Positions 1 to 10,396 of a DNA stretch of 39,628 nt are shown in pieces. Position 1 is the stretch's first letter. Each line of letters begins with the position of its first letter. A program made the position numbers and the translations under genes. Source of the DNA: Diphasiastrum complanatum. Lineage: Eukaryota; Streptophyta; Lycopodiopsida; Lycopodiales; Lycopodiaceae. The notes under the pieces are model-generated. The model was given only the letters and a program-made list of their open reading frames with translations, was not told the origin of the DNA and made no database searches. The DNA is taken from NCBI GenBank assembly GCA_029204225.1, contig MU835379.1, positions 1-39,628 on the forward strand, written 5' to 3'.

Positions 1-525
<525 letters not shown>

Positions 526-637
526 GGGTTTATTGTACTTTACATTCAGTAAGCTATCGTGATGGTGTGTGTTCTTTTTCCTCCTTGTGGTGAATGCTTA
601 TGGTGAATGAACAATATTGCTTATATAATTATTGGCA

Positions 638-650
638 TGGTATCAGAGCC
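638..650 (+). other. Primer binding site (initiator Met tRNA), copia-1
   Basis: TGGTATCAGAGCC directly follows the LTR-terminal CA. It matches the complement of the 3' end of plant initiator methionine tRNA, the usual primer of copia elements. Confidence 0.9.
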
Positions 651-1999
651 CAATAGCCTTGCATGCCTGATCAATGGATACAGCTTGTCACAGGCTCCAC
701 AATGAAGTGAGAAACTCCTTCATAGGAGGTGAAAGCTTGGTGAGGCAAAAGCTTGGGAAAAATCTACTTTTGCTATTTTGTAGGTACTGATGCATTAGAA
801 TCATCAGTGGGGAATGAAAATACGGTCCTGGAGCATCAGATTAGCCAGAGTAGCATCAGACAGATTGAAAATTTGTTGAGTGGGAAGATTTTTACAATAC
901 TTCCTCGTTTTTTGTAGAAAACTGCAAGTTTTCAAAAAGTTTCAATCAGAAACTTTGCTCAATCAATTTGTGGAGAGCATTTTGTGTTGTCAGAAGTTTA
1001 GCAATATTGTTACTAGCAGTTTAGAACGTTCCTATCTCATTTGGTGGAGATTTGAGCAACCTTTTGTATTTTTTGTGCATTTTTGCTTGAAGTAGCCTTT
1101 GTAACATAAAATCAGAGTTTTAAGCCTCATTCTTTGTAATGATGACTTTTGGAAGTTGTTAGATCCAAGTACAAGGTCAATTTAGTATGGATTTGCACTC
1201 AAAATCTCATTTTTTAGTGAAGATTGGCTGAAAAGAAGTGATTTTTGCCTAGAAAAAGGCTTTCCTAGGCTGTCTTTGTCCAAAAGCCTCTAGTACAGCC
1301 CAAAACACCAAAAAAGACTCCGAAACACCTGACTTCCATCTGAAACGACAATGCTTCCAGCCAAAATGGTTGTTTCCAACTCCGAAAACGCCTAAAACGG
1401 CCCAAAAACGTTGGCTAAAAAACTCCAAAATGCTTCCCCAGCTCGTGAAAGTCCCTCCTCGCATGCCGAACAGATCTAAAAACTTAGTGTATTTAAGTTT
1501 TTCCAAGCAGCTAAGCAGTGAGCGGCCCACCAGTCCGAGTCTGCCACGTGTTTGAGATGAATGTGCACTGAATCTGGACCATTAGATCAAACCAGATCAA
1601 ACGGCTTGGGATTTCGTGATAATCCGTTCTTCAGATTTGAATTCAAATTGAAGGGTTGTGCAGGTGCCCCTAGCTTTTGGGACTGGCCCATTCTTCCTCA
1701 GGGCTCTGTCCATTGGGTGTTTTTGCAAGAAAGTAGAAAACAAAGTGATGTTTTGACCTAGCTGGAAAGATTACATTTTGGATTTGATTAGGACAGGAGC
1801 TATGTTGGTACAAAGAGCTATGCAATGATATAAAAATCTTTGCCATCTTTCAGGCTTAAGGGCAGTTTTGAGCCATTTTGAGACCAAAATCTTCAAATTG
1901 GCATCCATAGTTTAGATTGAAAAGCGGTCAGAGACCTTCATTTGTCAGTTTCGCAGTGAATTTTCCATTTTTACAATCCAAACTCATCTAAGTACAACA
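651..1999 (+). other. Untranslated leader of copia-1; no gene seen
   Basis: Between the primer site and the gag start lies about 1.35 kb without any convincing open frame. Short frames here (for example 880-1095) show no family features. A block at about 1250-1550 is rich in CCAAAA-type repeats and moderately GC-richer. It probably is the element's leader, or contains unrecognised insertions. Confidence 0.5.
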
Positions 2000-2305
2000 A
2001 TGAGAACTCTAGCGAGAGTGTCCTCAATGAGTCAAGCAAATTGGAAGGAGCCGACAACTATGCAGTTTGGAACTTCAACTGAAGAACATTTTGATGGAAA
2101 AGGAGCTATGGGAGATCGTGACAAGTGAAGAGACAAGGTCATTAATTGAAGAAAAATCAGTGGACATTTGACATGAGAAAATATAAAGCACAGAATTTCA
2201 TCAACTTATCAGTCATAGATGCAATTATTCCATACATTTCGGATTCGGAAGGACCGAAAGAAGCGTGGGATACGTTGAAGGCATTGTTTGAAACCACAAG
2301 CTATC
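2000..2305 (+). pseudogene. Copia gag (UBN2-type) fragment, frameshifted
   Basis: From the ATG at 2000 the three forward frames in turn give pieces typical of the N-terminal Gag domain of plant copia elements: LEGADNYAVW, then LWEIVTSEE, then EAWDTLKALFETT. The order and spacing match the family (substrate-like LxGxNYxxW start, then KEAWDxLxxxxE). At least two frameshifts and one internal stop separate the pieces, so it cannot make Gag. Similarity stops abruptly after the third piece, where minus-strand gypsy sequence starts. The nucleocapsid part is missing. Confidence 0.82.
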
Positions 2306-2309
2306 TTTA

Positions 2310-2863
2310 TCATTTTTTTGATCAATCTTAATCCCCTCCCAGGTTATGAAATAACCAAGATATAACAGTTCCTTTTTAAAGAATTCACACTTGGACAAGC
2401 TTCTCTTGTCTCAATATCCTCAAGACAATACAGAGATGTTCTTTGAGTGTTTTGTTATAGATGAGAATATCATCCAAAAACACTACAACATACTTTCCCA
2501 GATATGGACGAAATAAATCATTCATTATCTGTTGAAAAGTGGTTGGAGCATTGGTTAAATCAAACGGAAAAAGCCAAGAATTCATAATGACCAAACCTTA
2601 TCCTAAAACCCGTATTTATTATATCATCGAGATGTATTCTAATCTAATGATAGCCAGTCCGCAAACCAATCTTAGTAAGTACTTAGCTCCACCCAAATGA
2701 TAATAAAGTAGATCATCCATTCTAGGCAATCGATATTTGTTTTTAATGGTAACCTTACTATTAGCCCCTTATAGTTTACACACTTTTGGAAAGTACCATC
2801 CTTCTTGTCCTTCAGAAGAACCAATGCTCCCCATGGAGACCTACTAGGTCGAATGTGACCCAT
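2310..2863 (-). pseudogene. Gypsy reverse transcriptase (gypsy-A), broken
   Basis: The upstream part (2672-2863) has the fingers-region motif SPWGALVLL-KDKKDGTF and a degenerate CVNYKGL. The palm part (2385-2594) contains FDLTNAPTTFQQIMND and the catalytic box VFLDDILIYNKT, so the two active-site aspartates are still encoded. A further frame down to 2310 carries remnants of the thumb (FFKKE, EGIKID-like). Between the parts a stretch is deleted or frameshifted. RT would copy element RNA into DNA in cytoplasmic particles; this copy cannot be translated through. Family assignment is firm, integrity is not. Confidence 0.88.
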
Positions 2864-2912
2864 ACAAAGATGCTCCTCAATTTACCGAGTCACTTCCTCC
2901 TCTTCCTTCAAA

Positions 2913-3251
2913 CTAAAATCGATACGGTTGTTGGAAGATAGGTTGACTACCCATATTTAATTCAGTTCTATGATCTACGAACCTAGATGGTGGTAGACCA
3001 TGTGGGAGTTCACTAGGAACATCACAAAATTCTTGCTTTAAATCTACTAACAATTGTTTCTCATCTTGCTCATGATCTAAGTTACAACATTGATATCTAG
3101 CATTCACAATGAAATTATCATCGGTAATTGAACTAGAATCATTATTCACATCAAAAGAATCAAAAATAATTCCTCTTAAGCTAGATTTTAAAACAAGACA
3201 ATAATACTCCAAATTGTGAGATTCCTTTATTAATTCCAGTGATGAAATCAT
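2913..3251 (-). pseudogene. Gypsy protease-RT connecting segment (gypsy-A)
   Basis: A 112-residue open frame on the minus strand. Its C-terminal third reads ELPHGLPPSRFVDHRTEL then PYRF, the conserved motif just before RT in Ty3/gypsy polyproteins (LPxGLPPxRxxDHxIxL). The N-terminal two thirds are variable linker. It lies between the protease piece and the RT piece in the expected order. Confidence 0.85.
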
Positions 3252-3427
3252 CAGAAACTAAGTACAAGTATTGTCTCCAAAAATGGACATACATTTACCA
3301 TTACTATCAACAAATTCTAACTTATGTTGCTTTAAACTATCGTATTTATTGAAGAACCACTCATAACCCAAAATTACTCTGACTAGCCCAAGTTGAACAC
3401 ATGACAATTAATCTTCTCAACATAGCC

Positions 3428-3658
3428 CTATAGATCTAGTTCCAATCCCGGAACCATAATATCAAAAACTTCAGTGTCCGCCCTCGGAGCAAGCTTAACC
3501 ACGTACCAGTGGTCACCTGGCTTGGTAGGCACTTGGAGTCTCTGCACAAGTTGAGAATTAATGAAGTTATGAGTACTACTAGAGTCAAACAACACATTCA
3601 CATCTTTCCCTAACAGTTTTCTTCTAACACGAAACAAATTTTGCGGACCAAAAGACAA
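3428..3658 (-). pseudogene. Gypsy aspartic protease fragment (gypsy-A)
   Basis: A 76-residue minus-strand frame contains VLFDSSSTHNFINSQLV, matching the retropepsin active-site motif of plant gypsy elements (usually VLxDSGATHNFI). The catalytic aspartate is present, but the glycine of the D-S/T-G triad is serine here, so it would probably be inactive. It is followed by a KPG...V-V-L strand as in the family. It sits directly downstream of the gag relic. Confidence 0.85.
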
Positions 3659-4400
3659 TGCACTGAATTGACATTTATAAGTAGCATTAATAACATCAAT
3701 TGCATTTTACCTACTGGCAGATTGACTGTTGCAAGGTTCGATGAAGACTTGTTCTTCTGTGAACATTCCTTAGCCAAATGCCCCGCTTTGCTGCAATTGA
3801 AACATAATCATTGCTTAAAGGCATCCCTTACCGATGTCTTAGATTTCTTCTTAAATTTCTTCCCAGTCTTGGGTTTCTGGTAAGCCATGAACTTGAGCCA
3901 TGGCCTCAAGTTCATCAAAAAACTTCTTCGGTTTTTTTCGGTGGCCGAAAATTTGTCGAGCCTTTCTCATGCATTCGTTTCTTGGAAGCTACCGCCATCT
4001 GATCATATACACGAGCAATCTGAATGACATCCTCCAACAAGTTTAGTTGATTCCGCTTACATTCTTTTTGATAGTCCGCGGTCACTCCATTCACAAACTG
4101 CCACTACGCATACTTCTTAGAAAAGTGTGGTACTTTAGTTAATAGATCCATGAACTCTTGGATGTAAGTATCCAAGTCCCGAGATCCCATCTTGAGCTCA
4201 AAAAAATGTCGATAGGAGTCTCACTCATCCATGGTCATGAACATTTTCAGGAACACATCCCGGAAAGCATCCCACATGACTGGCTTAGGATCGAGATCCC
4301 TCCACCATGACATGGCCTTATCTTGCGTTGATACCAATAAAACGTATTCCAAGAATCCCAATCTAGGTAGAGCTCCAAGAACACCAAGGAGAAGTGCAGT
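3659..4400 (-). pseudogene. Gypsy gag with CCHC knuckle (gypsy-A), broken
   Basis: Read on the minus strand, 4340-3900 gives Retrotrans_gag-type pieces: AMSWWRDLDPKPVMWDAF, then SRDLDTYIQEFMDLL, then FVNGVTADYQKECKRNQL and VYDQMAVASKKR. At 3763-3804 is a complete zinc knuckle, CFNCSKAGHLAKEC (CX2CX4HX4C), which packages RNA in functional Gag. Several stops and at least two frameshifts interrupt it. Above about 4340 the N-terminal part fades out and the limit is uncertain. Confidence 0.82.
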
Positions 4401-5240
4401 AGACTAAACCAATCCAACCAATCTTAGATCTCTACTGATCTAGCCCTCGAGCACTAGGGAGTTAGGAACCCACCTCGTCTGCCCATGCACTGAATCCACA
4501 TGTAAACATACTATCAATCCATGCCAAACTCCCATGCATGTGCACTGCATATTCCCTTGTATAACTAGAGAAGTTCTATTTTCGGAGATTTATTCGACAT
4601 GCCCCTAGTAAGTGTCAACTTTTATATACTCTTGTTATCCCTACCAAGCTATATGCAGCAGAGGCATGGTGCACAAGTCTCTCTTCATCAGATTGGGCCA
4701 GTATCTCATGCCTGCAAATTCTTATGTTATTACATATGATACAGGCTAAGCCCTCAGTTCCACATCAGATCATTCTGGCTGAGTTTGTAGTTCCACCCAT
4801 TCAGCTTGCTGCCATCTTTCAGTTTATCACATACATTTTGAGAGTCAATTATTTCCATTTGATGCGCAGCAATATACACATGCAACACTTACTTTATCTT
4901 AGCATCTTCATAGTCAAGGCTCATGGTTTTCTCAGGTTTACTTTACACACTAGGCATTTCTATCATGGACCTTCTACTGAGCACCCATGACTACATCAGA
5001 TGGTTCTTGTACAGAGCATATTTGAGCCGAGAATGGCAAGGTCACCTAGGGGTCAAACCCCACTCTTATCGGACTCGCTTCCTGAAGTTGGATACAGTAG
5101 GATTCCCAATTCTACCATGTTACTTGGACTCATGATTATCACATGGTTTGAGGTTCCTATTGGGTCAGTTCAGGGTCTCTTCAGATCAGCTTATGATTGA
5201 GACTGGGCATTTTTAAAACAACCCATGAGAGGAGTGGATT
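4401..5240. other. Unassigned background sequence, left half
   Basis: No recognisable gene. Forward frames at 4724-4990 and 4923-5135 are rich in Pro, His, Gln and Ile with repeated CATCAGA-type steps, suggesting decayed low-complexity coding sequence. This DNA is the left flank of copia-A; its continuation is at 20356. The last four bases (5237-5240, GATT) are the target duplication. Confidence 0.4.
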
Positions 5241-6043
5241 TGTGGAATTCCACACATGTGGGACACCCCAAAAGTGTGCTTGTGATCTCCTAAGATGGGG
5301 TGATTGCACATAGATCATACATAGATTGAAAACCAAGATCTATTCCATCAATCTAAGGCAAGAGCACTAAAAATCATGCATATGTCAATCATACAAGTAC
5401 ACTCACTCGTGTGGAGACCTGAGTATGAAAAAACTAAAGTGTGGAAAAGCCTTCCACTGGGTAGAGAGAGAATCAACCATCTAAAACTCAAGTAGAGAGA
5501 GAAGATCAAGATTGACTCAAAATGTGTAGAAATCTCATAACTTCATAAAACTTACAATGCCTCTATATGTAGCTACTTGAGGTAGAGGGGAGTGAAATAT
5601 GATTGGACCCCTTCTTTTCCTCCTCAAAAGTCTATTGGTTGAGTGACATATGAGGCCTCAATCTTGATTGGACCATTTTGATAGATTCGAGCTTTTTGAT
5701 TGGTCACTAGTTCTCACGCCAGCACATAGGGACATGTCACACGCCAAATGTCAACATGAAAAATGTCATAAGACTAACTTGGCTCAAGCTACATCACTTT
5801 TTACTTTTGGCCTAATCATGACTTGACATTTGTAAAAGCCTATTTTGCCTCTAATGCCAAAAATGGCCTAATCAACTTTTAACATGTGGCTAGATCTCTA
5901 CTAAAACTTGAGTACCCCTAACTCAACATGACTAAGATGATTTTGGCTATTTTCCACACTTGGGACCATGCTCCACACATGTGAGATTTTATCATAAACA
6001 AGAATTGTAAAATAACCAAGCTAGATATTGCCAAATTTTCACA
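5241..6043 (-). repeat. 3' LTR of copia-A
   Basis: 803 bp, highly similar throughout to 19544-20355, with small indels. On the minus strand it starts TGTGAAAATTTGGC and ends ...TTCCACA. The low-coordinate flank is GATT (5237-5240). Expected GATTT may have lost one T next to the LTR, since the right flank reads GATTT. Confidence 0.92.
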
Positions 6044-6054
6044 CTCCTCAAAAA
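6044..6054 (-). other. Polypurine tract of copia-A
   Basis: On the minus strand TTTTGAGGAG immediately precedes the 3' LTR start. A purine run here primes plus-strand DNA synthesis in LTR elements. It is short but exactly placed. Confidence 0.65.
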
Positions 6055-6076
6055 CTAACTTGGTAAGGTACTAGAT

Positions 6077-6828
6077 TGCTGGAGGGTTTGCGGATCCCAA
6101 GGCAACCCTAACCCTAGTTAATAAGTGAGAGGGATTTGGCATACTAGGTGTGTAAGTCCAACCCGATGATCAATTAGAAAGTCAATAAAAGGACTTTAGG
6201 TCTTTTTGCGGGACTTTCAATGTTGCAGGGCCTAAATGTCAAGTTACTGAATGGGTTTCCCTCCAATTTGGATGGTTCCCACTCTTTTTTAAATTTGAAT
6301 AATTAGGGAGGCAGAAATGGGCCAATAAAATTCAAAGGCCAGGGTCCTCCTCCTAACTATAAAAAGGGACCAACTCGAGTTCCTATAGATGTTCATTTTC
6401 TCATTTCGATAAAGCAGATTGGTTCTCTTCAAAAATGGATTGATGAATGTCCTTGCTCTCTATCACTTTTCCTCCATCTCTCATGCTTTTTTTTGGTTTT
6501 TGCTAATTGTTGGATCTGATTGTTATTGGGATTGTATGTTATTATACTTTTATGAGAGAGAAAGGGAGAGAGAGAAAGAATAAGCTATCTTTGTTGTGGA
6601 TGCATAGCGTTAATGGATCGTAGTAATGGATGTAGTGTTAATGTTTAGGGATAATGTTTAGGGTTAATGGATGTTAGAGTTAGATGTGGATCTTCCATTC
6701 ATGCTGAAATCTGAATTATACTATCGCTCTTATGGGAACGAACCTACACATGACAACTAACTTCGTCTCTTGATGCTAGATTGACTAGATCTTGGTTTGA
6801 GGTTAGGCAAAGAAAGAAGCACACTACA
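6077..6828 (+). repeat. 5' LTR of gypsy-B
   Basis: 752 bp, TGCTGG... to ...CACTACA. Its last 122 bp (6707-6828) recur at 9653-9774 with few mismatches and no length change. It contains a TATA box (6357-6367), a CCAAT-like GCCAATAAAA at 6331 and GA-rich runs near 6550-6580. Confidence 0.87.
6357..6367 (+). promoter_or_regulatory. TATA box in gypsy-B LTR
   Basis: CTATAAAAAGG, a near-consensus plant TATA box inside the LTR, about 470 bp from the LTR end. A GCCAAT motif lies about 25 bp upstream. Confidence 0.75.
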
Positions 6829-6832
6829 ATTT

Positions 6833-6851
6833 TGGCATCGTTGTCAGAGAG
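6833..6851 (+). other. Primer binding site of gypsy-B (Asp-tRNA-like)
   Basis: TGGCATCGTTGTCAGAGAG, four bases after the LTR end, resembles the TGGCGCCGTTGTCGGGGA site common in plant Tat/Athila gypsy elements. It has several C-to-T type differences, as expected from methylation decay. Confidence 0.75.
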
Positions 6852-8127
6852 CTACGCCAATTTTTCAGTTTCCAGCATGTTTGTTGGATGGTTAGCTTGC
6901 ATTAGGCATCTTGTTGTTGCATGAATAGTGTTAGATCTGCATTTAGAGTTAGTTTGGGATTGATTTTGCTTGATTTGAGTGGATTTGCTTGTTTGAAATC
7001 TAATGTGATTGTGGAATAGAGAAAGCTATTTAGATCACCAATCTTAAAATCCATTGGATTTGAGATATCATAAAAAACAACAAAAATCGGTCAAATCTGT
7101 TAGATTTTGATCAAAAAGAGGCAAAAATTGTCATCAGAGCTGATTACTTTTTGCCCTCTTTTAGGAAACCTTTGCCGAGTTGCAGATACCTTCAATTTTG
7201 ATCACAAAACCTTCAGTTTGAAGGGTGAAGATTAATTCTCAGCAGATTTTCAGAAACATCAAAAAAATCATCAAAAAAACATCAAAAAATCACCAAAACT
7301 CTAAAAATACAGAAAAAGAATTTTCGTCCGATTCACTGTGCATAGTGTGATTTAGATCTATCTACTGCCAGGTCGAAAAAGAATAATACCAATAATAGAA
7401 GGGTTTTTTAGAAGATCGGTTGTCATATTGTCATATATTTGCCAAAAAAAGTCACTTTTTGCAAATATACCAGTATTACTCTTGATCCTTCGCCAAAACC
7501 TTCGCCGAGTTTTTAAAATAGCATTCGGCCACCTATTGCACAGGAAATTGGCACACAACAAAGCTTGATCCCAAAATGGTTTGTCAAGATTCTATTTATA
7601 GTAAAATATTATTCTTGAGTTAGGCGAAAATTCTTCTTGTCCAGATCATAAAAAATCTTGACTTTTACCTTTGCCAAACTATAGAAACTATATTTTCTTG
7701 TGTCAAAAACCTTCGTCGGGTTTACCACAGCTTTGTTTGTGTCAGATCTTGCATCTGAGAGTTTGGCGAAGGTTATTTCCATAGAATTGTCTGGAAAATT
7801 TAATCAGATAGTTTTTTTTCAAAATAGCACTATTAAATCTTCGCCGAGCCAATCTTCGCTTAGGAAACCTTCACCAGTTCTATTTTTAGGTTTTAATTTT
7901 CTAGATCAAGTCTCTGTCAAAATTTGGGTCAAATCTGATATATTCTGATTTCGATTCTGAGAAATTTTTCATTTTTTTGAGGTATCGATTGATTGAATTT
8001 TGAAATCTTTTTCACAATAGAGAATTAGATTCTTGAAAAATGGAATAGATCTAGTAGATTTGATTTGAGATAGTTTTTTGAAAAATCTAGATCCAATCTC
8101 ATTGTCTACTTGATTTGAATTTTTAAG
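6852..8127 (+). other. Leader of gypsy-B with repeated CTTCGCCGAG motif
   Basis: No gene. AT-rich sequence carrying five dispersed copies of a short motif close to ACCTTCGCCGAGT: about 7168-7180, 7498-7510, 7709-7721, 7838-7850 and 7867-7877. Two of them sit in the longer context TTAGGAAACCTT. The region lies between primer site and gag start, where packaging signals are expected. Confidence 0.6.
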
Positions 8128-9587
8128 ATGGCTGCCCTTGGAGCTGCTCCTGGAGGTGCTCCTTGGGAAGTCAATCCTATTATTGTTAGAAGAGCACCTC
8201 GTTTGGATCTATCCAAATACAATGGATTAACAGATCCAGTTAGATTTCTTCATATCTATGCTGAATCCTGTGAAGTCTATGGCGAAATTTTCCCTCAAGA
8301 TAAACTTAAGTTGTTTCATATGGCCTTAACAGACGCAGCACAAGCACTATAATCAAGATGAATCTGAGCATACAGATTGGGAGGTTGTTAAAAGAGCCCT
8401 TATCACACGATTCAAACTGTGCAAGTCTCTAGAAGACCCTTTCCTACTTTTAAGTAAAATTAAAATGCGAAAGCAAGAAATGGATCGAGATTACATTGAA
8501 CGGGTGACACGCTTCAGATCTGAGTGCGAACCTGAGCTGATTAACGAAAATGCCATGGTTATGTGGTTTTTGTCAGGTTTACCTAAACAAATCAGATGTG
8601 AGCTGAAATTCCATAATGAGTATGCACTCTTGCAAAATGCTATGGACGATGCAATTCGGGAGGAGGATGAAGATTCAGATGATGAGCCGAATATCAGTAT
8701 ATTGCCTTATACAACAGGGCAGACTACTACGACATCCACCACTATTGCATCAACGAATGTCAATGCTACTGTAGAAATGATATTCAATGAGTTCGAGAAA
8801 CTTGGGAAGAACCAGCAGAAACAGATGGAAAAGTTGCAGTCGCAATTTGATAAGAAGATCAAAGCATTGGAAGATTTCTATGAAAAAGCGAACAAGGAAC
8901 TTGAGAAGTTTGCGAAGACTTTTTCTACTAGGGAAAATGTATGGTGTTCTATTTGTATAGAAAATCACACAATCAACTGTCCTCAATTGAAAAAAACGAA
9001 TGGAAATCAGTATATGCCATTTGTGTAATTCGCCTGATCATGAGACTGCTTTATGCAAAATCAATCCTTGGATAATTCAGCAATGGTTTGCCCAAATGGG
9101 ATATTGAGAACCACAGTATGGAGGAAATCCAGCAGCCAGACCTCGACAATCTGCTCTTAGATACCCGGAACGTTTAGCCTTACCTGCCCCACCAAAGCAC
9201 TCCGCTCCTCCTGCGATGGAACCAGAATAGTACAGAAGTGCTCAGCAATGGAACTACGGTACTGAGCAAGAAGGTGGATCTTCAGGTGGATCTTCAGAAC
9301 AGTATGCTATTTATGCTGCCGCGCAACAACAAGCCTCTAGAAATTGGACCAGAGCACCACTTGGATGCTTTGCATGCGGAGAAAATCACAGAGTTGTAGA
9401 ATGTCCAAATAAAGAAAAATTTGTACCATTATGTCGTGACTGTGGTTATGGGCATTGCTATAAAGACTGTCCAGCAAGACGGAAGCCACCACTAGCTACA
9501 GCTCCTGTAAACTTGATAACAATCAAGCGAAGACTTGAAGCCCAGAATAAATCAAGTGTACCTTTTATGGTGGTCACCAGAGCATAG
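8128..9587 (+). pseudogene. Gypsy-B gag with four zinc knuckles, two or more frameshifts
   Basis: ATG 8128 opens a frame with DLSKYNGLTDPVRFL and KLKLFHMALTDAAQAL, the start of a Retrotrans_gag capsid domain. A frameshift near 8350 moves to a second frame (8465-9028 and its upstream extension) with the rest of the capsid (YIERVTRFRSEC, WFLSGLPKQIR), an acidic stretch and a Lys/Glu coiled-coil-like segment. Knuckles follow: CSICIENHTINC, then after a shift CHLCNSPDHETALC, CFACGENHRVVEC and CRDCGYGHCYKDC. The frame ends near 9587. Gag would form particles and bind RNA. Few lesions suggest a fairly young copy. No protease follows. Confidence 0.88.
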
Positions 9588-9652
9588 AAGCAGGAAGAAC
9601 CAGTTGCGGATCCAGTACTTGCTGATTCTATACCATTGAATGATATACAACA

Positions 9653-9774
9653 AAATCTGAATTATACTATCACTCTCATGGGAACGAACCTACGCGTGAC
9701 AACTAACTTTGTCTCTTTATGCTAGATTGACTAGATCTTGGTTTGAGGTTAGGCAAGGAAAGAAGCCCACTACA
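9653..9774 (+). repeat. Truncated 3' LTR of gypsy-B
   Basis: 122 bp matching 6707-6828 in length and almost all bases, ending CACTACA and followed by the ACTAGAT target repeat. Its U3 is missing; it joins directly to sequence just past gag. Confidence 0.88.
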
Positions 9775-9781
9775 ACTAGAT

Positions 9782-10396
9782 CAACCAACGAGCTTGCGAA
9801 ACTTTTTGAGTGAATCCTTTGGTATGCATGTGAAGTGAAAACCAGCCAAGGGATCCTCCATAGCATCAACTTCACCATATCCATGATCAGACTTCTTTGG
9901 TAGAAATCACTTGCAAATTTCGTAGAAGAGCATTCCACCAATTTGCCACCATATCCTTGTGTTCCCTCCATGCTTGATGATGATCTTTCACTTGAAAGAT
10001 CTACTTGCATGAAGATGGCTGCAACATAAAGAGTGAAATCCAAGTTTTCCATGCCTCATAAAGATCATGAAAATCAAAGGTGATGATTATCAAGATTATC
10101 AATTCTAGCTAGACTAGTCCACATACTATGAACTTTTTCTATGATGAATCTAATCTTGAAATCAAACACTATCTTGATCTTATTGAGGCTACATACTTGC
10201 TCAAGGATGTAAGTGTCCTCTTTGAATGCTTCAATTAATCTCAAGAGAAGTTTACAAATTGCCTCAAAAAATGAAAAAAACAAGATTTTTCACATTATGA
10301 GAAATAATCTCATGCTTGCTCTTACAATATCCAAGAGAAAATAATTGATGACACAACCACTTGATTTCTAAATGTTTTGGAAACATATGTAATCCA
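9782..10396 (-). pseudogene. 3' coding tail of copia-A, heavily reduced
   Basis: Minus-strand frames at 9717-10052 and 10074-10283 give no recognised integrase or RT. Close to the 3' end, one frame reads TKGFTQKSFASSL, resembling the end of copia RNase H (ADxxTKxLxxxKF). This suggests the extreme C-terminus remains after deletion of integrase, RT and most of RNase H. The assignment rests on one short motif. Confidence 0.4.

Larger units (their letters stand above)
526..2305 (+). mobile_element. Copia-1: 5' part of a Ty1/copia retrotransposon, truncated
   Basis: What is seen: an LTR end (CA at 636-637), a primer binding site immediately after it, about 1.35 kb of leader, and a broken gag, all on the plus strand. 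The gag similarity stops near 2305, where a minus-strand gypsy relic begins. No protease, integrase or RT of this element is present in the window, and no second LTR copy was found. The element is therefore a 5' remnant, either cut by insertion of gypsy-A or joined to it by deletion. Confidence 0.8.
2306..4400 (-). mobile_element. Gypsy-A: decayed Ty3/gypsy gag-pro-RT relic
   Basis: Read on the minus strand from about 4400 down to 2306, the domain order is gag, zinc knuckle, aspartic protease, connecting segment, reverse transcriptase, as in Ty3/gypsy elements. RNase H, integrase and both LTRs are absent. The low-coordinate end stops just past the RT thumb where it abuts copia-1 gag. Stops and frameshifts interrupt every domain. 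No target duplication could be recognised, so the ends are approximate. Confidence 0.85.
6077..9774 (+). mobile_element. Gypsy-B: gag-only gypsy element nested in copia-A
   Basis: Full 5' LTR (6077-6828), a primer site of the type used by plant Tat/Athila-like gypsy elements, a ~1.3 kb leader, a gag gene, then directly the last 122 bp of the LTR (9653-9774). The seven bases ACTAGAT occur immediately outside both ends (6070-6076 and 9775-9781), so this is a real insertion into copia-A between its coding remnant and its polypurine tract. Protease, RT, RNase H, integrase and most of the 3' LTR are missing, consistent with one deletion ending inside the LTR. Confidence 0.88.

Noticed and set aside
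7700-7948. 82-residue plus-strand open frame in the gypsy-B leader
   Set aside because: Composition follows the AT-rich leader and its motif copies; no domain, and it ends before the gag start.
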